Assembly: GCF_039679125.1 (NCBI RefSeq)
Contig: NZ_CP155551.1
Location: 1,488,001 to 1,552,000, forward strand
Length of the DNA stretch: 64,000 nucleotides
Direction of reading: 5' to 3'
Origin: Blastococcus sp. HT6-4
GTDB taxonomy: Bacteria > Actinomycetota > Actinomycetes > Mycobacteriales > Geodermatophilaceae
A program made the translations under genes and the position numbers. The notes beneath the pieces were generated by a model. The model was not told where the DNA came from and searched no databases. It worked only from the letters and a program-made list of their open reading frames with translations. How positions within the stretch are numbered: position 1 is the first letter of the stretch; each line of letters opens with the position of its first letter. Shown here in pieces: positions 1 to 9,215 of this stretch.

Positions 1-1
1 G

Positions 2-829
2 GTCCTGGACAACGCCCGGTTGTTCCGGCAGCAGCGGGATCTGGCCGAAGGCTTCCAGCGGTCCCTGCTGACCCCGCCGCCGGAACCGGACCACCTGCAG
101 ATCGTGGTCCGGTACGTGCCCGCGGCGCAGGCCGCGCAGGTCGGCGGGGACTGGTACGACGCGTTCATGCAGCCCAGCGGCGCGACGCTGCTGGTCATCG
201 GCGACGTCGTCGGCCACGACGTGCAGGCCGCCGCGGCGATGGGACAGATCCGCAGCATCGTGCGGACCCTCGGCGCGCTGGACCACGATGGGCCGGCCGC
301 GGTGCTGAGGCAGGTGGAGCAGGTGATGGAGACCCTGCAGACGCCGATCCTGGCGACCACGGTCGTCGCCCGGCTGGAGCAGACCGACGAAGAACGCGCC
401 GACGGGCTGACCCGGCTCTGCTGGTCGAACGCCGGGCATCCGCCGCCGATGGCGGTCGGATCCGACGGCTCGGTCACCGCACTCACCACCGCCCACACCG
501 ATCTGCTGCTCGGGGTGGACGCCACAGCCCCGCGCCGCGAGTCCCAGGTGCACCTGGGCCGCGACACGGTCGTGCTCTTCTACACCGACGGGCTGGTCGA
601 ACGCCGCGACTCCCACCTCGATGCCGGCACGGCCCGCCTGCAGGACACCTTGGCCCAGCTCGCCGGCCGGAACCTGGACGAGTTGTGCGACGAACTGCTG
701 GCCCGCATGCTGCCCGACGCGCCCGACGACGACGTCGCTCTGGTCGCGGTGCGACTGCACCCGCAGGACCGGCCGCGCCCGGCCGAGGCCGGTCCCGAGC
801 GGGTGCCACCGAACGTGCCGGCCGACTGA
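2..829 (+). CDS. SpoIIE/PPM-type serine phosphatase, 5'-truncated by window edge
   Basis: C-terminal part of a PPM/SpoIIE-family protein phosphatase; the frame is open to the window edge, so the N-terminus lies outside. The first visible residues (LDNARLFRQQRDLAEGFQRS) look like the helix that links a GAF or PAS sensor to the catalytic domain. The metal-binding acidic motifs are present: GGDWYDAF near visible residue 50, GDVVGHD soon after, FYTDGLVERR near 190 and DDDVALVAV near 240. Enzymes of this family dephosphorylate anti-anti-sigma factors in partner-switching pathways. The anti-sigma-type ATPase at 1135 on the same strand could be a partner, which is an inference from position only. 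The C-terminal tail after the domain is short, proline-rich and probably unstructured. The family call is firm; the sensor type and target are unknown. Confidence 0.85.
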   Translation, partial: VLDNARLFRQQRDLAEGFQRSLLTPPPEPDHLQIVVRYVPAAQAAQVGGDWYDAFMQPSGATLLVIGDVVGHDVQAAAAMGQIRSIVRTLGALDHDGPAAVLRQVEQVMETLQTPILATTVVARLEQTDEERADGLTRLCWSNAGHPPPMAVGSDGSVTALTTAHTDLLLGVDATAPRRESQVHLGRDTVVLFYTDGLVERRDSHLDAGTARLQDTLAQLAGRNLDELCDELLARMLPDAPDDDVALVAVRLHPQDRPRPAEAGPERVPPNVPAD

Positions 830-1134
830 CCTCTGATGTCCCTGCTGCGGAGAAACGCAGGTGAACCGGCGGATCGCGCGCGGCGGCGCACTCGGGCGTC
901 GACCATCCGGCGTCGTCCCTCCGGGGGTCGGCATGCCGGACTAGCCATTCCCGGCCGCGGCGACGGCCGACGCGGAGCAGACCGAGACGGGTGTGAGTAC
1001 CGGCGGCCATCGGTGAGGGGCTAGCGTCGTCAGTCGCGAGTTCGGCGGCTGTACGCCGCCGACCACAGCCTGGGCGCCGCCGGACAGCCGGGGCCGGCTC
1101 ATGCACCACAGTCGGTCGATCCTCGGAGGGCACG
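830..1134. other. Intergenic stretch, no gene seen
   Basis: About 305 bases between the phosphatase and the ATPase gene. I find no frame with recognisable protein motifs, no tRNA-like fold and no T-run terminator. The last bases carry the GGAGGG ribosome-binding site (1125-1130) of the next gene. Confidence 0.5.
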
Positions 1135-1644
1135 TTGGGCAACGACCTGTGGGGCCACCGCCATCCGCCGCCGACGGGCGCCGACACCGTCCTCGTCGGA
1201 CGGTGGGAGCCGGCCGGCATCGCAGACCTGACGCGCGCCCGACGACGGCTCGCCGCAGACCTGCAGCATGCGGCCGGCGCCGACGGCGGGGCCGTGGAGC
1301 GGCTGCTGCTCGTGTTCGAGGAGATCGGCTCCAACGCGCTGCGACATGGCGGCGCTCCTGTGGACATCACCGTGTGCAGCTTCGGCAACTACTGGCTGCT
1401 GGAGGTGGGGGACACCGACGTCAGTACGCCGCCGACCCCGGCCGTCGATCGGGACGCCGCGGACGGTGGCCTGGGCCTGTACCTGGTCGGGCAGATCTGC
1501 GGAGCGCACGGCTGGTACGTCGACGGCACCCGCAAGGTCGCCTGGGCGCGGATCGACTACACCCGGGCGGAGGCGCCTCCCGAGGTCACGGCCTCCCTGC
1601 CCAGACCGTCGCTCGCCCGGTCCGGATCCGCATCAGCACCCTGA
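1135..1644 (+). CDS. Anti-sigma-type histidine kinase-like ATPase (HATPase_c_2)
   Basis: 169-residue single-domain protein of the RsbW/SpoIIAB-like GHKL ATPase class. The N box is visible in FEEIGSNALRHGG (near residues 62-74) and the glycine-rich G box in DGGLGLYLVGQIC (near 110-122); the aspartate-containing G1 box is GDTDVS. The TTG start at 1135 is chosen because GGAGGG lies 4 nt upstream and the conserved region begins soon after. Proteins of this class bind and inhibit sigma factors or phosphorylate anti-anti-sigma partners. Its position 300 nt behind a SpoIIE-type phosphatase suggests one partner-switching module; no anti-anti-sigma (STAS) gene is visible here. The extreme C-terminus (after about 145) is low-complexity. 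Function by family; target unknown. Confidence 0.75.
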   Translation: MGNDLWGHRHPPPTGADTVLVGRWEPAGIADLTRARRRLAADLQHAAGADGGAVERLLLVFEEIGSNALRHGGAPVDITVCSFGNYWLLEVGDTDVSTPPTPAVDRDAADGGLGLYLVGQICGAHGWYVDGTRKVAWARIDYTRAEAPPEVTASLPRPSLARSGSASAP

Positions 1645-1728
1645 GCAGCCCGGTGTCGGTGATCATCGGCGGCGCTGCGGACGACGCGGTCCGGAAGCGT
1701 GGGCGACCGGTGGGGCGCGACAGCGAGG

Positions 1729-1960
1729 TCAGCGCAGTCGGAGCAGACCGGCTGTGTGCACGCGTCCGCGGCCGGCGTCCTTCGCGGCGTACATGGCTCC
1801 GCCGGCGGTGCGGAGGACATCGTCGAACGTCACAATGCGGTGCCGCCACCGCCACCCCGATGCTGCACGAGACCCCGACGGTTCTCCGCCCGACCCGGGC
1901 TTCATCCGTGAGGACGGGGAGGAGGTCCTCACCCAGCTCTGTGGCGGCCGTGGACCCGAC
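1729..1960 (-). pseudogene. Remnant of GGDEF (diguanylate cyclase) domain, frameshifted
   Basis: Two minus-strand frames together spell the C-terminal third of a GGDEF domain. One frame gives ARVGRRTVGVSCSIGVAVA (about 1842-1910) and another gives DDVLRTAGGAMYAAKDAGRG (about 1770-1830); in intact proteins these are contiguous (the SIGVA strand followed by the ADxAMYxAK helix). A frame change is needed between them near 1835-1842. The GGDEF signature itself and the N-terminal half of the domain are not recognisable upstream. The whole 1645-2387 interval otherwise lacks an intact gene, so I read it as a decayed gene rather than a functional enzyme. An assembly indel could explain the frame change but not the missing front half. 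Confidence 0.5.
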
Positions 1961-2387
1961 CGACGCCCGTCGCCGACGTCGACCCACCCGACTGTCCCAT
2001 CGGCAGGCCGAGCGGTCGTTCGCCGCCCCGGGGCGCGCTACGTCGACGCGGACGCCCGGTCGTTCTCGTCTGCGTGGCAGGCCACCGCTGCTCTCCGCGG
2101 CCCGGGGACGTGACGCAGCGGCACGACGAGTGCCAGCGGTGCCGCAGCTCCTTCGACCGGCTGTACCTCGTGGTCCACCCGGCCCGGGGCGGGGCACCGA
2201 GCCCAGGCCCGTAGGTCAGCTGGAAGCGGCCTGATTTCCAGCTGGGGCGGCTGCTGGGCGCTCCTGCCGGGCAACAGCCGTACGCGCTGGCCGCCTGACC
2301 ACCCGCGGGGCTGCGCAACCTGGCACCACCCGCCCGGGCTGCCGGGTCGGCCACCGGGGCCGGTGCCGCCGGGCCGGGCACAGGCTG

Positions 2388-3188
2388 ATGGACTGGGTCA
2401 GCGGCTTGCCCGCGTGCACGGTGACGGCGGTGGTCGCCGTCGTGCTCGTGGCCGAGTCCGGTCTGCTCGTCGGGCTGGTGCTGCCCGGCTCGTCGCTGGT
2501 GATCGGCCTCGGTGTCCTCGTCGGCGCCGGGCTGGTCCCGCTGCCGGTGGCCGCCCTGACCGTGGCCGCCGCCACGGTGGGAGGCGCTGCGCTCGGTCAC
2601 TGCTTCGCCGCGCGCGCCGGCTCCGGCACGCTCCTGCCGACCGGCGGGCCGCTTGGGCGGCTGCTACCGGGTCGGATGCGGGACCTGGTCGACCGGGCGG
2701 CGGGGCCGTGGTCGGACGCCGTCGCGGGGCGGCCGGTGCGGGTGGCGGGGATGTCGCAGCTCTTCACCGGGTCGCGGACGCTCGCACCGCGCATCGCCGC
2801 CCGATCCGGGGTGCCGCTGTCGATCATGCTGCGGGGAACGGTTCCCGCGGCGCTGCTGTGGTCGTGGGGTCTGGTTGCGGCGGGCGCTGCTGCCGGCGCC
2901 GCCGCGGCGCTCCTGAACGACATGGTGGCCCTGGCCGGTGTGCCCGTCGTCGTCGCGGTCATCTGGCTGTTCCTGCGCCGGCGCGCCCGTGCTGCCGGCG
3001 CTCCACAGGCCCGCCGGCCTACCGCCCGTCGACGCCTCCGCCACCGCGCTTGGCTGCCGGCGCTCGCCGCCTCGACAGGGGCTGCCAGCGTGATGGCGGT
3101 CGTGGTCCTGGGCTGCTGCGTCACGGGCGCGACCGCCGCCGCCGCGCTGCCTTCTGCGACAATCCTGTCGACCAGGGCCGGGTCCTGA
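2388..3188 (+). CDS. DedA/VTT-family membrane protein with aberrant C-terminus
   Basis: Integral membrane protein of the DedA (VTT domain) family, proposed flippase-type transporters needed for membrane lipid and proton-motive-force homeostasis. Visible family features are an N-terminal hydrophobic pair containing ESGLLVGLVLPGSSLVIGLG (the E-x-PG element, residues 22-41), the FTGSRTLAPRIAARSGVPL segment (about 126-144) matching the DedA F-x-R-x-x-AP loop, and a final helix ending in LFLRRRARAAG near 200. The usual length is about 200-220 residues; here another 60 residues follow, including a second signal-peptide-like stretch (near 233-254) that probably belongs to a decayed neighbouring gene. 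The ATG at 2388 has only a weak upstream purine stretch, so the start is moderately supported. Confidence 0.6.
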   Translation: MDWVSGLPACTVTAVVAVVLVAESGLLVGLVLPGSSLVIGLGVLVGAGLVPLPVAALTVAAATVGGAALGHCFAARAGSGTLLPTGGPLGRLLPGRMRDLVDRAAGPWSDAVAGRPVRVAGMSQLFTGSRTLAPRIAARSGVPLSIMLRGTVPAALLWSWGLVAAGAAAGAAAALLNDMVALAGVPVVVAVIWLFLRRRARAAGAPQARRPTARRRLRHRAWLPALAASTGAASVMAVVVLGCCVTGATAAAALPSATILSTRAGS

Positions 3189-3369
3189 CCGAGGTCCAGG
3201 CGGCTGCGGCCCGCGCCGGCGGCTGGATGACGGTGGTCGTCCTGGACGCCGACGGTCGGTCGCTCGTCGCCAGTCCCGGTCCCGGCGCGCCGAAGTACAC
3301 AGCTGGCTGGTCAAGATCCTCGTCGTCACCCGGCTGCTCGCCCTCGACGCCACTGGGTGCGGGCGCTGA
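3093..3369 (+). pseudogene. N-terminal fragment of a secreted serine hydrolase (beta-lactamase-like), frameshifted
   Basis: Three frames in succession give an exported protein start. First a signal peptide (MAVVVLGCCVTGATAAAALP from 3093, in the frame of the DedA gene), then VLTEVQAAAARAGGWMTVVV and LDADGRSLVASPGP (about 3187-3285) in a second frame, then SWLVKILVVTRLLALDA (about 3305-3355) in a third, where S-x-x-K-like spacing precedes a hydrophobic helix as in class A beta-lactamase/D-Ala-D-Ala carboxypeptidase-like lipoproteins. The rest of the hydrolase (SDN and KTG motifs) is absent. The assignment rests on general layout and is tentative; decay is clear because no frame stays open. Confidence 0.35.
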
Positions 3370-3470
3370 CCTCGAAATGGTCGGCCAGCAGCCGCGCCGT
3401 CCGTCCCCGGGGACCGCCGGCCCGCAGCTCCTCGACCAGGGCGTACAGCAGGTCGATGCAGTTCGTGCCC
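3335..3470 (-). pseudogene. Fragment of a YafY/WYL-type HTH regulator N-terminus
   Basis: A minus-strand frame reads CIDLLYALVEELRAGGPRGR followed by TARLLADHFEVSARTQ, which is the classic opening of HTH_11/YafY-type regulators (L..LL..L..., T...LA..F.VS.RT). The recognition helix then runs into WRRGRAAG without the expected RDI..L segment, and no ligand-binding WYL domain follows. About 45 residues remain. The fragment lies antisense to the serine hydrolase remnant and 150 nt from the DGPF gene. Part of a run of dead genes between 1.6 and 3.6 kb. Confidence 0.4.
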
Positions 3471-3623
3471 GGAATCCAGCGGCAGCCGGGGACGTTCCCG
3501 GGTTCCCTTTCGCGCCGGTGGCAGGGTTGCCCGCCGGGTTCCCGTGCCGGAGTGTCCTCATCCGCCCCGTGCTGTTCGTCAGTAGATCGGAGCGGGATCC
3601 TCCCGCGGACGTGAGGAGTGAAG

Positions 3624-4007
3624 ATGAACCAGTACCTGCTGTCGGTGTACGAGGTGGAAGGACAGGTGGACGGAGCGCCCGCCACGGCGGAGGAGATGCA
3701 GGCCTTCATGGGCCGGGTGATCGCCCTGGAGGAGGAGATGGACCGGTCCGGGGCGTTCGCGTTCGGCGGTGCGCTGCACGGTCCCGACGCGGCCACCGTG
3801 GTGCGGGGTGGCACCGGCCGCGACAAGGTGACCACCGACGGGCCCTTCGTGGAGGCGAAGGAGCACATCGGCGGGTTCTACATCGTCAATGCCGAGGACC
3901 TCGACGAGGCGCTGTCGTGGGCGGAGAAGGTCGTCGAGGCCATCGGCCACGACATCGAGGTGCGCCCGTTCCGGGCCACCGGGCGGCTGCAGGCCGGCGG
4001 CCACTGA
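3624..4007 (+). CDS. DGPF/YCII-related protein, partner of ECF42 sigma factor
   Basis: 127-residue protein of the YCII-related superfamily with the DGPF signature: TDGPFVEAKEHIGGFYIV around residues 71-88. The ATG at 3624 is preferred over the GTG two codons earlier because GAGGAG (3613-3618) stands 5 nt before it. Proteins of this family are regularly encoded next to ECF42-type sigma factors, as here (12 nt to the sigma gene). Their biochemical role is unsettled; they are single-domain ferredoxin-like folds and often belong to the sigma factor's own regulon. The acidic N-terminal region, with several E and D residues before the glycine-rich PDAATVVRGG loop, is typical. An intact gene with normal codon use, unlike the remnants upstream. 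Confidence 0.85.
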   Translation: MNQYLLSVYEVEGQVDGAPATAEEMQAFMGRVIALEEEMDRSGAFAFGGALHGPDAATVVRGGTGRDKVTTDGPFVEAKEHIGGFYIVNAEDLDEALSWAEKVVEAIGHDIEVRPFRATGRLQAGGH

Positions 4008-4019
4008 CGGAGCCGCCGG

Positions 4020-5237
4020 ATGGACGACGTCGAGCGCGCGTTCCGGGAGGCGCACGGTCAGGCCGTGGCGACGCTCACCCGGGTCTTCGGTGACCTCTCG
4101 CTCGCCGAGGACGCCGTCCAGGACGCGTTCGTCCGCGCCATGGACCGGTGGCCGGGCGACGGTCTCCCGGACAACCCCGCCGGCTGGATCGTCGCCACCG
4201 CACGGAACCGGGCCACCGACGTCGTCCGCCGGGAGCGGCGGGGCCGTCGGCTCACCGAGCAGATCGCGACCGATCACCTCCAGGCCGAGCGCGCCCCGGG
4301 CCCGGAGGTGCCGGGACCGCTGCCCGACGACCAACTGCGGTTGATCTTCACCTGCTGCCACCCGGCCCTGGGGCTCGAGCACCAGGTGGCGTTGACCCTG
4401 CGACTGGTCGCCGGGCTCACCCCCGCGGAGGTCGCAGCCGCGTTCCTTGTCACCGACGCAACCATGGCCAAGCGGCTGGTGCGCGCGAAGAACAAGATCA
4501 AGGCGGCGAACATCCCGTACCGCGTCCCCGACCACGCCGACCTGCCGCGCCGCCTGCAGGCCGTGCTGACGGTCCTGTACCTCATCTACAACGCCGGTGC
4601 CGACGACTTCGGGCGGCGGGGCCTGCGGGCCGAGGCGATCCGGCTGACCCGGGTACTGGTCGGGCTGATGCCCGGCGAACCCGAGGCCGCGGGTCTGCTG
4701 GCCCTGATGCTGCTCAGCGACGCCCGGATGCCGGCCCGCCGCGACGTAGCCCACGTCGTGCAGCTCGAGGACCAGGACCGGTCACTGTGGGACCGTTCGC
4801 TGATCGCCGAGGGGCAGGGACTGGTGCTGGCGTGCCTGCGCCGCCGTCGGCTGGGCCCGTTCCAGCTGCAGGCGGCGATCCAGGCGCTCCATTGCGCCGC
4901 ACCCCGCTACGAGCAGACCGACTGGGCGGCGATCGTCCGGTTCTACGACCGGCTGTTCGCGGTGATGCCGACGCCGGTGGTGGCGATGAACCGGGCGGTG
5001 GCGGTCGCCGAGACCGAAGGCCCGGCGGCGGGCCTTCGGCATCTCGACGACCTGGCGCGGGACCTGGCCGGGTACCACCTGCTGCACGCCGCGCGCGGAT
5101 CGATGCTGGAGCGGCTGGGACGACGCGATGAGGCCGCCGCAGCCTACGGCCAGGCGGCTGCGCTGGCGCGGACCGCCGCCGACACCGCCTTCCTCGCCCG
5201 GCGGCACACCGAGCTCACCCCGGACCAGCCCCTATAG
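4020..5237 (+). CDS. ECF42-family RNA polymerase sigma factor (DUF6596)
   Basis: 405-residue extracytoplasmic-function sigma factor. Region 2 is seen in SLAEDAVQDAFVRAMDRWPG (residues 24-43), with PAGWIVATARNRATDVVRRE after it. Region 4 HTH is the segment LTPAEVAAAFLVTDATMAKR (about 132-151). A long C-terminal extension (from about 175 to the end) carries the DUF6596/TPR-like repeats characteristic of ECF42, for example NAGADDFGRRGLRAEAIRL and the PTPVVAMNRAVAVAE segment. ECF42 factors lack a classical anti-sigma and are thought to be controlled through the C-terminal extension. It sits 12 nt behind the DGPF gene, the standard pair. ATG start at 4020. The family is certain; its regulon is not known from this window. 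Confidence 0.92.
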   Translation: MDDVERAFREAHGQAVATLTRVFGDLSLAEDAVQDAFVRAMDRWPGDGLPDNPAGWIVATARNRATDVVRRERRGRRLTEQIATDHLQAERAPGPEVPGPLPDDQLRLIFTCCHPALGLEHQVALTLRLVAGLTPAEVAAAFLVTDATMAKRLVRAKNKIKAANIPYRVPDHADLPRRLQAVLTVLYLIYNAGADDFGRRGLRAEAIRLTRVLVGLMPGEPEAAGLLALMLLSDARMPARRDVAHVVQLEDQDRSLWDRSLIAEGQGLVLACLRRRRLGPFQLQAAIQALHCAAPRYEQTDWAAIVRFYDRLFAVMPTPVVAMNRAVAVAETEGPAAGLRHLDDLARDLAGYHLLHAARGSMLERLGRRDEAAAAYGQAAALARTAADTAFLARRHTELTPDQPL

Positions 5238-5613
5238 CGGCTGTGCCCGGAGCCAGCAGCGCAATCCCACGAGCGGCTTCGGATCAGCCGCCCTCGACCA
5301 ACGGCGGGCTGCTCGCCTGCGGTGTAGACCAGCTCAAGCGGCAGCTCGTCCAGGGTGACGTCCAGTGGTGCGCCGATCTGCGTGACAACCAAGCAGTGAG
5401 CACCAGGTCGTCCCCGGCGTGGAAGATGCGGCACGACACCCGGGACGAGACGACCGCCGGGGGCGATGGCCGGACGCGGACTGCCCCGGGCTGCCAGATC
5501 CACCGGATTGCCGAGATCATGCGGTTTCGCGTTGCACCCGTGGGGCTCAGCTCCAGCCACGCGACGCCGTCCCAACCGCGCCGGTCGGCAGGCCGCTGTG
5601 GTCGCCGCACAAG
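5238..5613. other. Gene-free stretch with a possible decayed minus-strand ORF
   Basis: Between the sigma factor and the integrase terminator no intact gene is evident. On the minus strand, SSRVSCRIFHAGDDLVLTA (about 5400-5455) is followed in another frame by CLVVTQIGAPLDVTLDELPL (about 5330-5395), which together read like one interrupted protein of unknown family. No tRNA gene that could serve as integrase attachment site is visible. Confidence 0.3.
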
Positions 5614-5650
5614 CCGAAGCCCCGCCGGCTGAGAACCGGCGGGGCTTCGG
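5614..5650 (-). terminator. Hairpin behind integrase gene
   Basis: Perfect 15-bp inverted repeat (arms 5614-5628 and 5636-5650) around a 7-nt loop, starting 18 nt beyond the integrase stop. It has no U-tract, as with most hairpins in this window. Confidence 0.6.
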
Positions 5651-5667
5651 ATGACCTCGGCCGAGCA

Positions 5668-7080
5668 CTATCCGCGCTCGACTCGATCGAGGGCGCTGTC
5701 CTCGTGCTCCTGGCCGGACTTGTAGTACCGGTTCGCGACGGTAGCGATGTTCTCCCAGCCGCCGACCGCCATCAGCTCACCAGAGGGCAGGCCGAAACGG
5801 TCGATCATCCACCGGGCGAACCGGTGGCGCAGCGAGTGCCACGGCAGGTGGGCCATCGTCCGCTTGCGCTCGACGCGCGTGTACGACCGGGTCTGCTCGG
5901 ACCACTCGTCGCGGACCTCGGTCCAGTGCTCCAGTGGCCAGTCCGCCCGGTCCATCGCCGGGTGCAGCAGGTCGCTGCTGAAGGAGGTGTGCCACTGCAG
6001 GCCGCCGCCTTCGGCGGGGAACAGCAGCGCCTCGGGATTAGTCCCCGCAGCCTGCTCCTTGAGCGCTTCGCCGACCCGATTGGCGAGTTCGGCACGCAGG
6101 GGATAGCCGGTGAACGTCTTCTTCGGGATGGCCACGCTCCGACGCTTGTCCCCCTTCGGCAGGCAGCGGCGCCCGTTGGAGTCATCGGCCGTCGCGGCCG
6201 CGTCGATCTGCCAGTCGATGTGGATGTGCGGCCGGAAACTCTTCTTGTCCTTCCTGTCCTTCTTGCCCTTCGCGCCGTGCCCGTTCCTGTTCCGGCGGGT
6301 CTTGGCCATCCGGCAGCAGCCGCCGAGGTGCACGTCGTAGGCGGTCAGTTGGAACTCCTCGCCCCAGCGCGGCCCCGACCCGCTGCTCAGCTCCACGGCC
6401 AGCGCGCCCCAGGCCCGACGGGCCGCGGCGAACTCCTCCCGGAGCGCGATCACCTGGGCGAGCGAGGGGGCGTCCTCGTCGCGGACGTACTCCTCGTGCT
6501 CGCCGACGCGGCGGGCCCGGCGCCGGCGCTTTGGCGCCGGAGTGCCCAGGACTGAAGGCGCCGGCTGGGCGGCCCCCTCGGGCAGGAGTTCCGCCTGGGC
6601 GACGGTGAAGTAGCCGTTCTGCTGACCCCACAGCAGAAAGGCCCGCAGGGCGGTCGTGTTCTGCGTGACCGCCGTCCGCGTGCCGGCCTGGGCGCGCATC
6701 TTGTCGCACATCGGACGGTCGACGTCCATGGCCCGGTAGTGCTCGTGCTTGCGGATGCACCGGTGCATGGCCTCGGTGACCTTGTCCAGGTAGGAACCCT
6801 TCCACGGCGCCTTGTCCTTGTACGGGCTGCGGGCCTCGAACAGGAACTGCTTGACCATCACCTTGAGCGAAGTCACTGCGAGCGGCCCGGCGGCCGTGCT
6901 CACCCGGGCGTCGATCTCGGCCGCCTTGAGCCGCGCCCCGTCCAGCGTCCGGCCCCCGCTGGTGTCGCCGGGAGCGCCGTCGGGCTCGGTCCACTTCAGC
7001 CGGAAGTACAGGGTGCTGGTCGGGGCGTAGATGTCGACCACGCCGATCGTCTCGACCGGCGGGCGGCGCGCGGGGCTCAC
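5668..7080 (-). CDS. Tyrosine recombinase / site-specific integrase
   Basis: 470-residue phage-type tyrosine integrase. The catalytic set is visible: the first Arg in SGSGPRWGEEFQLTAYDVHL, the H-x-x-R box in LPWHSLRHRFARW, Trp replacing the second His in GGWENIATVANRYY, and the nucleophilic Tyr in NRYYKSG. A SAM-like core-binding region lies before residue 200. The GTG at 7080 is chosen because it overlaps the stop of the upstream excisionase-like gene as GTGA; a longer frame upstream is the shadow of that gene. The enzyme looks intact. It would insert or excise a mobile element, but no further element genes, replication gene or tRNA target flank it, so it is either the end of a degraded element or a solitary integrase. 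Confidence 0.85.
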   Translation of the reverse strand: MSPARRPPVETIGVVDIYAPTSTLYFRLKWTEPDGAPGDTSGGRTLDGARLKAAEIDARVSTAAGPLAVTSLKVMVKQFLFEARSPYKDKAPWKGSYLDKVTEAMHRCIRKHEHYRAMDVDRPMCDKMRAQAGTRTAVTQNTTALRAFLLWGQQNGYFTVAQAELLPEGAAQPAPSVLGTPAPKRRRRARRVGEHEEYVRDEDAPSLAQVIALREEFAAARRAWGALAVELSSGSGPRWGEEFQLTAYDVHLGGCCRMAKTRRNRNGHGAKGKKDRKDKKSFRPHIHIDWQIDAAATADDSNGRRCLPKGDKRRSVAIPKKTFTGYPLRAELANRVGEALKEQAAGTNPEALLFPAEGGGLQWHTSFSSDLLHPAMDRADWPLEHWTEVRDEWSEQTRSYTRVERKRTMAHLPWHSLRHRFARWMIDRFGLPSGELMAVGGWENIATVANRYYKSGQEHEDSALDRVERG

Positions 7081-7414
7081 TTCCGCCTCGGCGTGTACGA
7101 CTTGGGCGCGCCGGCGGGCCGGCCACCGACCGGGCGGGTGCTGACCGAACGCGGGGCGGGGGCGGGGCGCGGTGCGGTGCGGGTGACGGTGGCCGTGCTG
7201 ACGGTGCCGCGGCCGGCGCGGCCCCGCGGCCTGGGCGGCAGCCCGGCGAACCAGTCCAGGACTTCCTGGCGGGTCCACAGGTTGCGGGAGAAGCCGGCGC
7301 GGGGGCGGGGAAGTCCTCGCGGTAGGTGTAATCGCGGGCGGCGTCCACCGAGAGGTGGAAGGCGGCCGCGACGTGCTCGATGGTCCAGATCGGGACCGAC
7401 AGGTCGATGTTCAC
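7077..7414 (-). pseudogene. Excisionase-like HTH protein, frameshifted
   Basis: From a GTG at 7414 the frame reads IDLSVPIWTIEHVAAAFHLS then VDAARDYTYREDFP, a MerR/AlpA-like winged-helix start typical of excisionases encoded just before integrases. At a C/G-rich run (about 7302-7310) the sensible reading moves to another frame: AGFSRNLWTRQEVLDWFAGL, the expected wing and C-terminal helix, then a basic tail ending in KSYTPRRK and a TGA at 7077-7079 that overlaps the integrase GTG. With the single-base correction the protein would be about 112 residues. Either a real frameshift or a sequencing error in the C-run; the exact stop/start overlap argues the gene was functional until recently. Confidence 0.55.
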
Positions 7415-7530
7415 CGGACTGTCGGTCCGGACCCCGGCGAGCACGGCAGTCGCTCGGACGATCCGGGTCTCTGGTGACGCATCCGTCGCGCTAGCCACGG
7501 GGATGCGCGGGAACGGCGCCGGGCGCAGCA

Positions 7531-7575
7531 CAGCCCCCGCCAGGGGGAATCCGGGGAAAACCCTGGCGGGGGCTG
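7531..7575 (-). terminator. Hairpin downstream of glnA
   Basis: Perfect 15-bp stem (7531-7545 with 7561-7575) and a 15-nt loop, 40 nt past the glnA stop. There is no U-run. Confidence 0.65.
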
Positions 7576-7614
7576 CGCGAATGTGCAGGTCAGGGGCGGT
7601 GTCGCCCCCTCCGA

Positions 7615-9048
<1,434 letters not shown>

Positions 9049-9202
9049 CGATCCTCCGGGATTGGGCGGGCGGCCGAACGGAACGCTACGAGCGGGGAGT
9101 TGCCCCGCCGTGTCCCGAGTGTTTCGGGGCGGTAACAACGACCCCGGCGTGTCGTCCGGGGTGCGGCACCGCGGGCCCGGGGGAGGCCGGGCCGCTGGGT
9201 CC

Positions 9203-9208
9203 TACGCT
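9203..9208 (+). promoter_or_regulatory. -10 element TACGCT, leaderless start of RDD gene
   Basis: TACGCT ends 7 nt before the ATG at 9216, so transcription would begin at or next to the start codon. There is no ribosome-binding site in that gap. Confidence 0.45.
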
Positions 9209-9215
9209 TGCGGTC

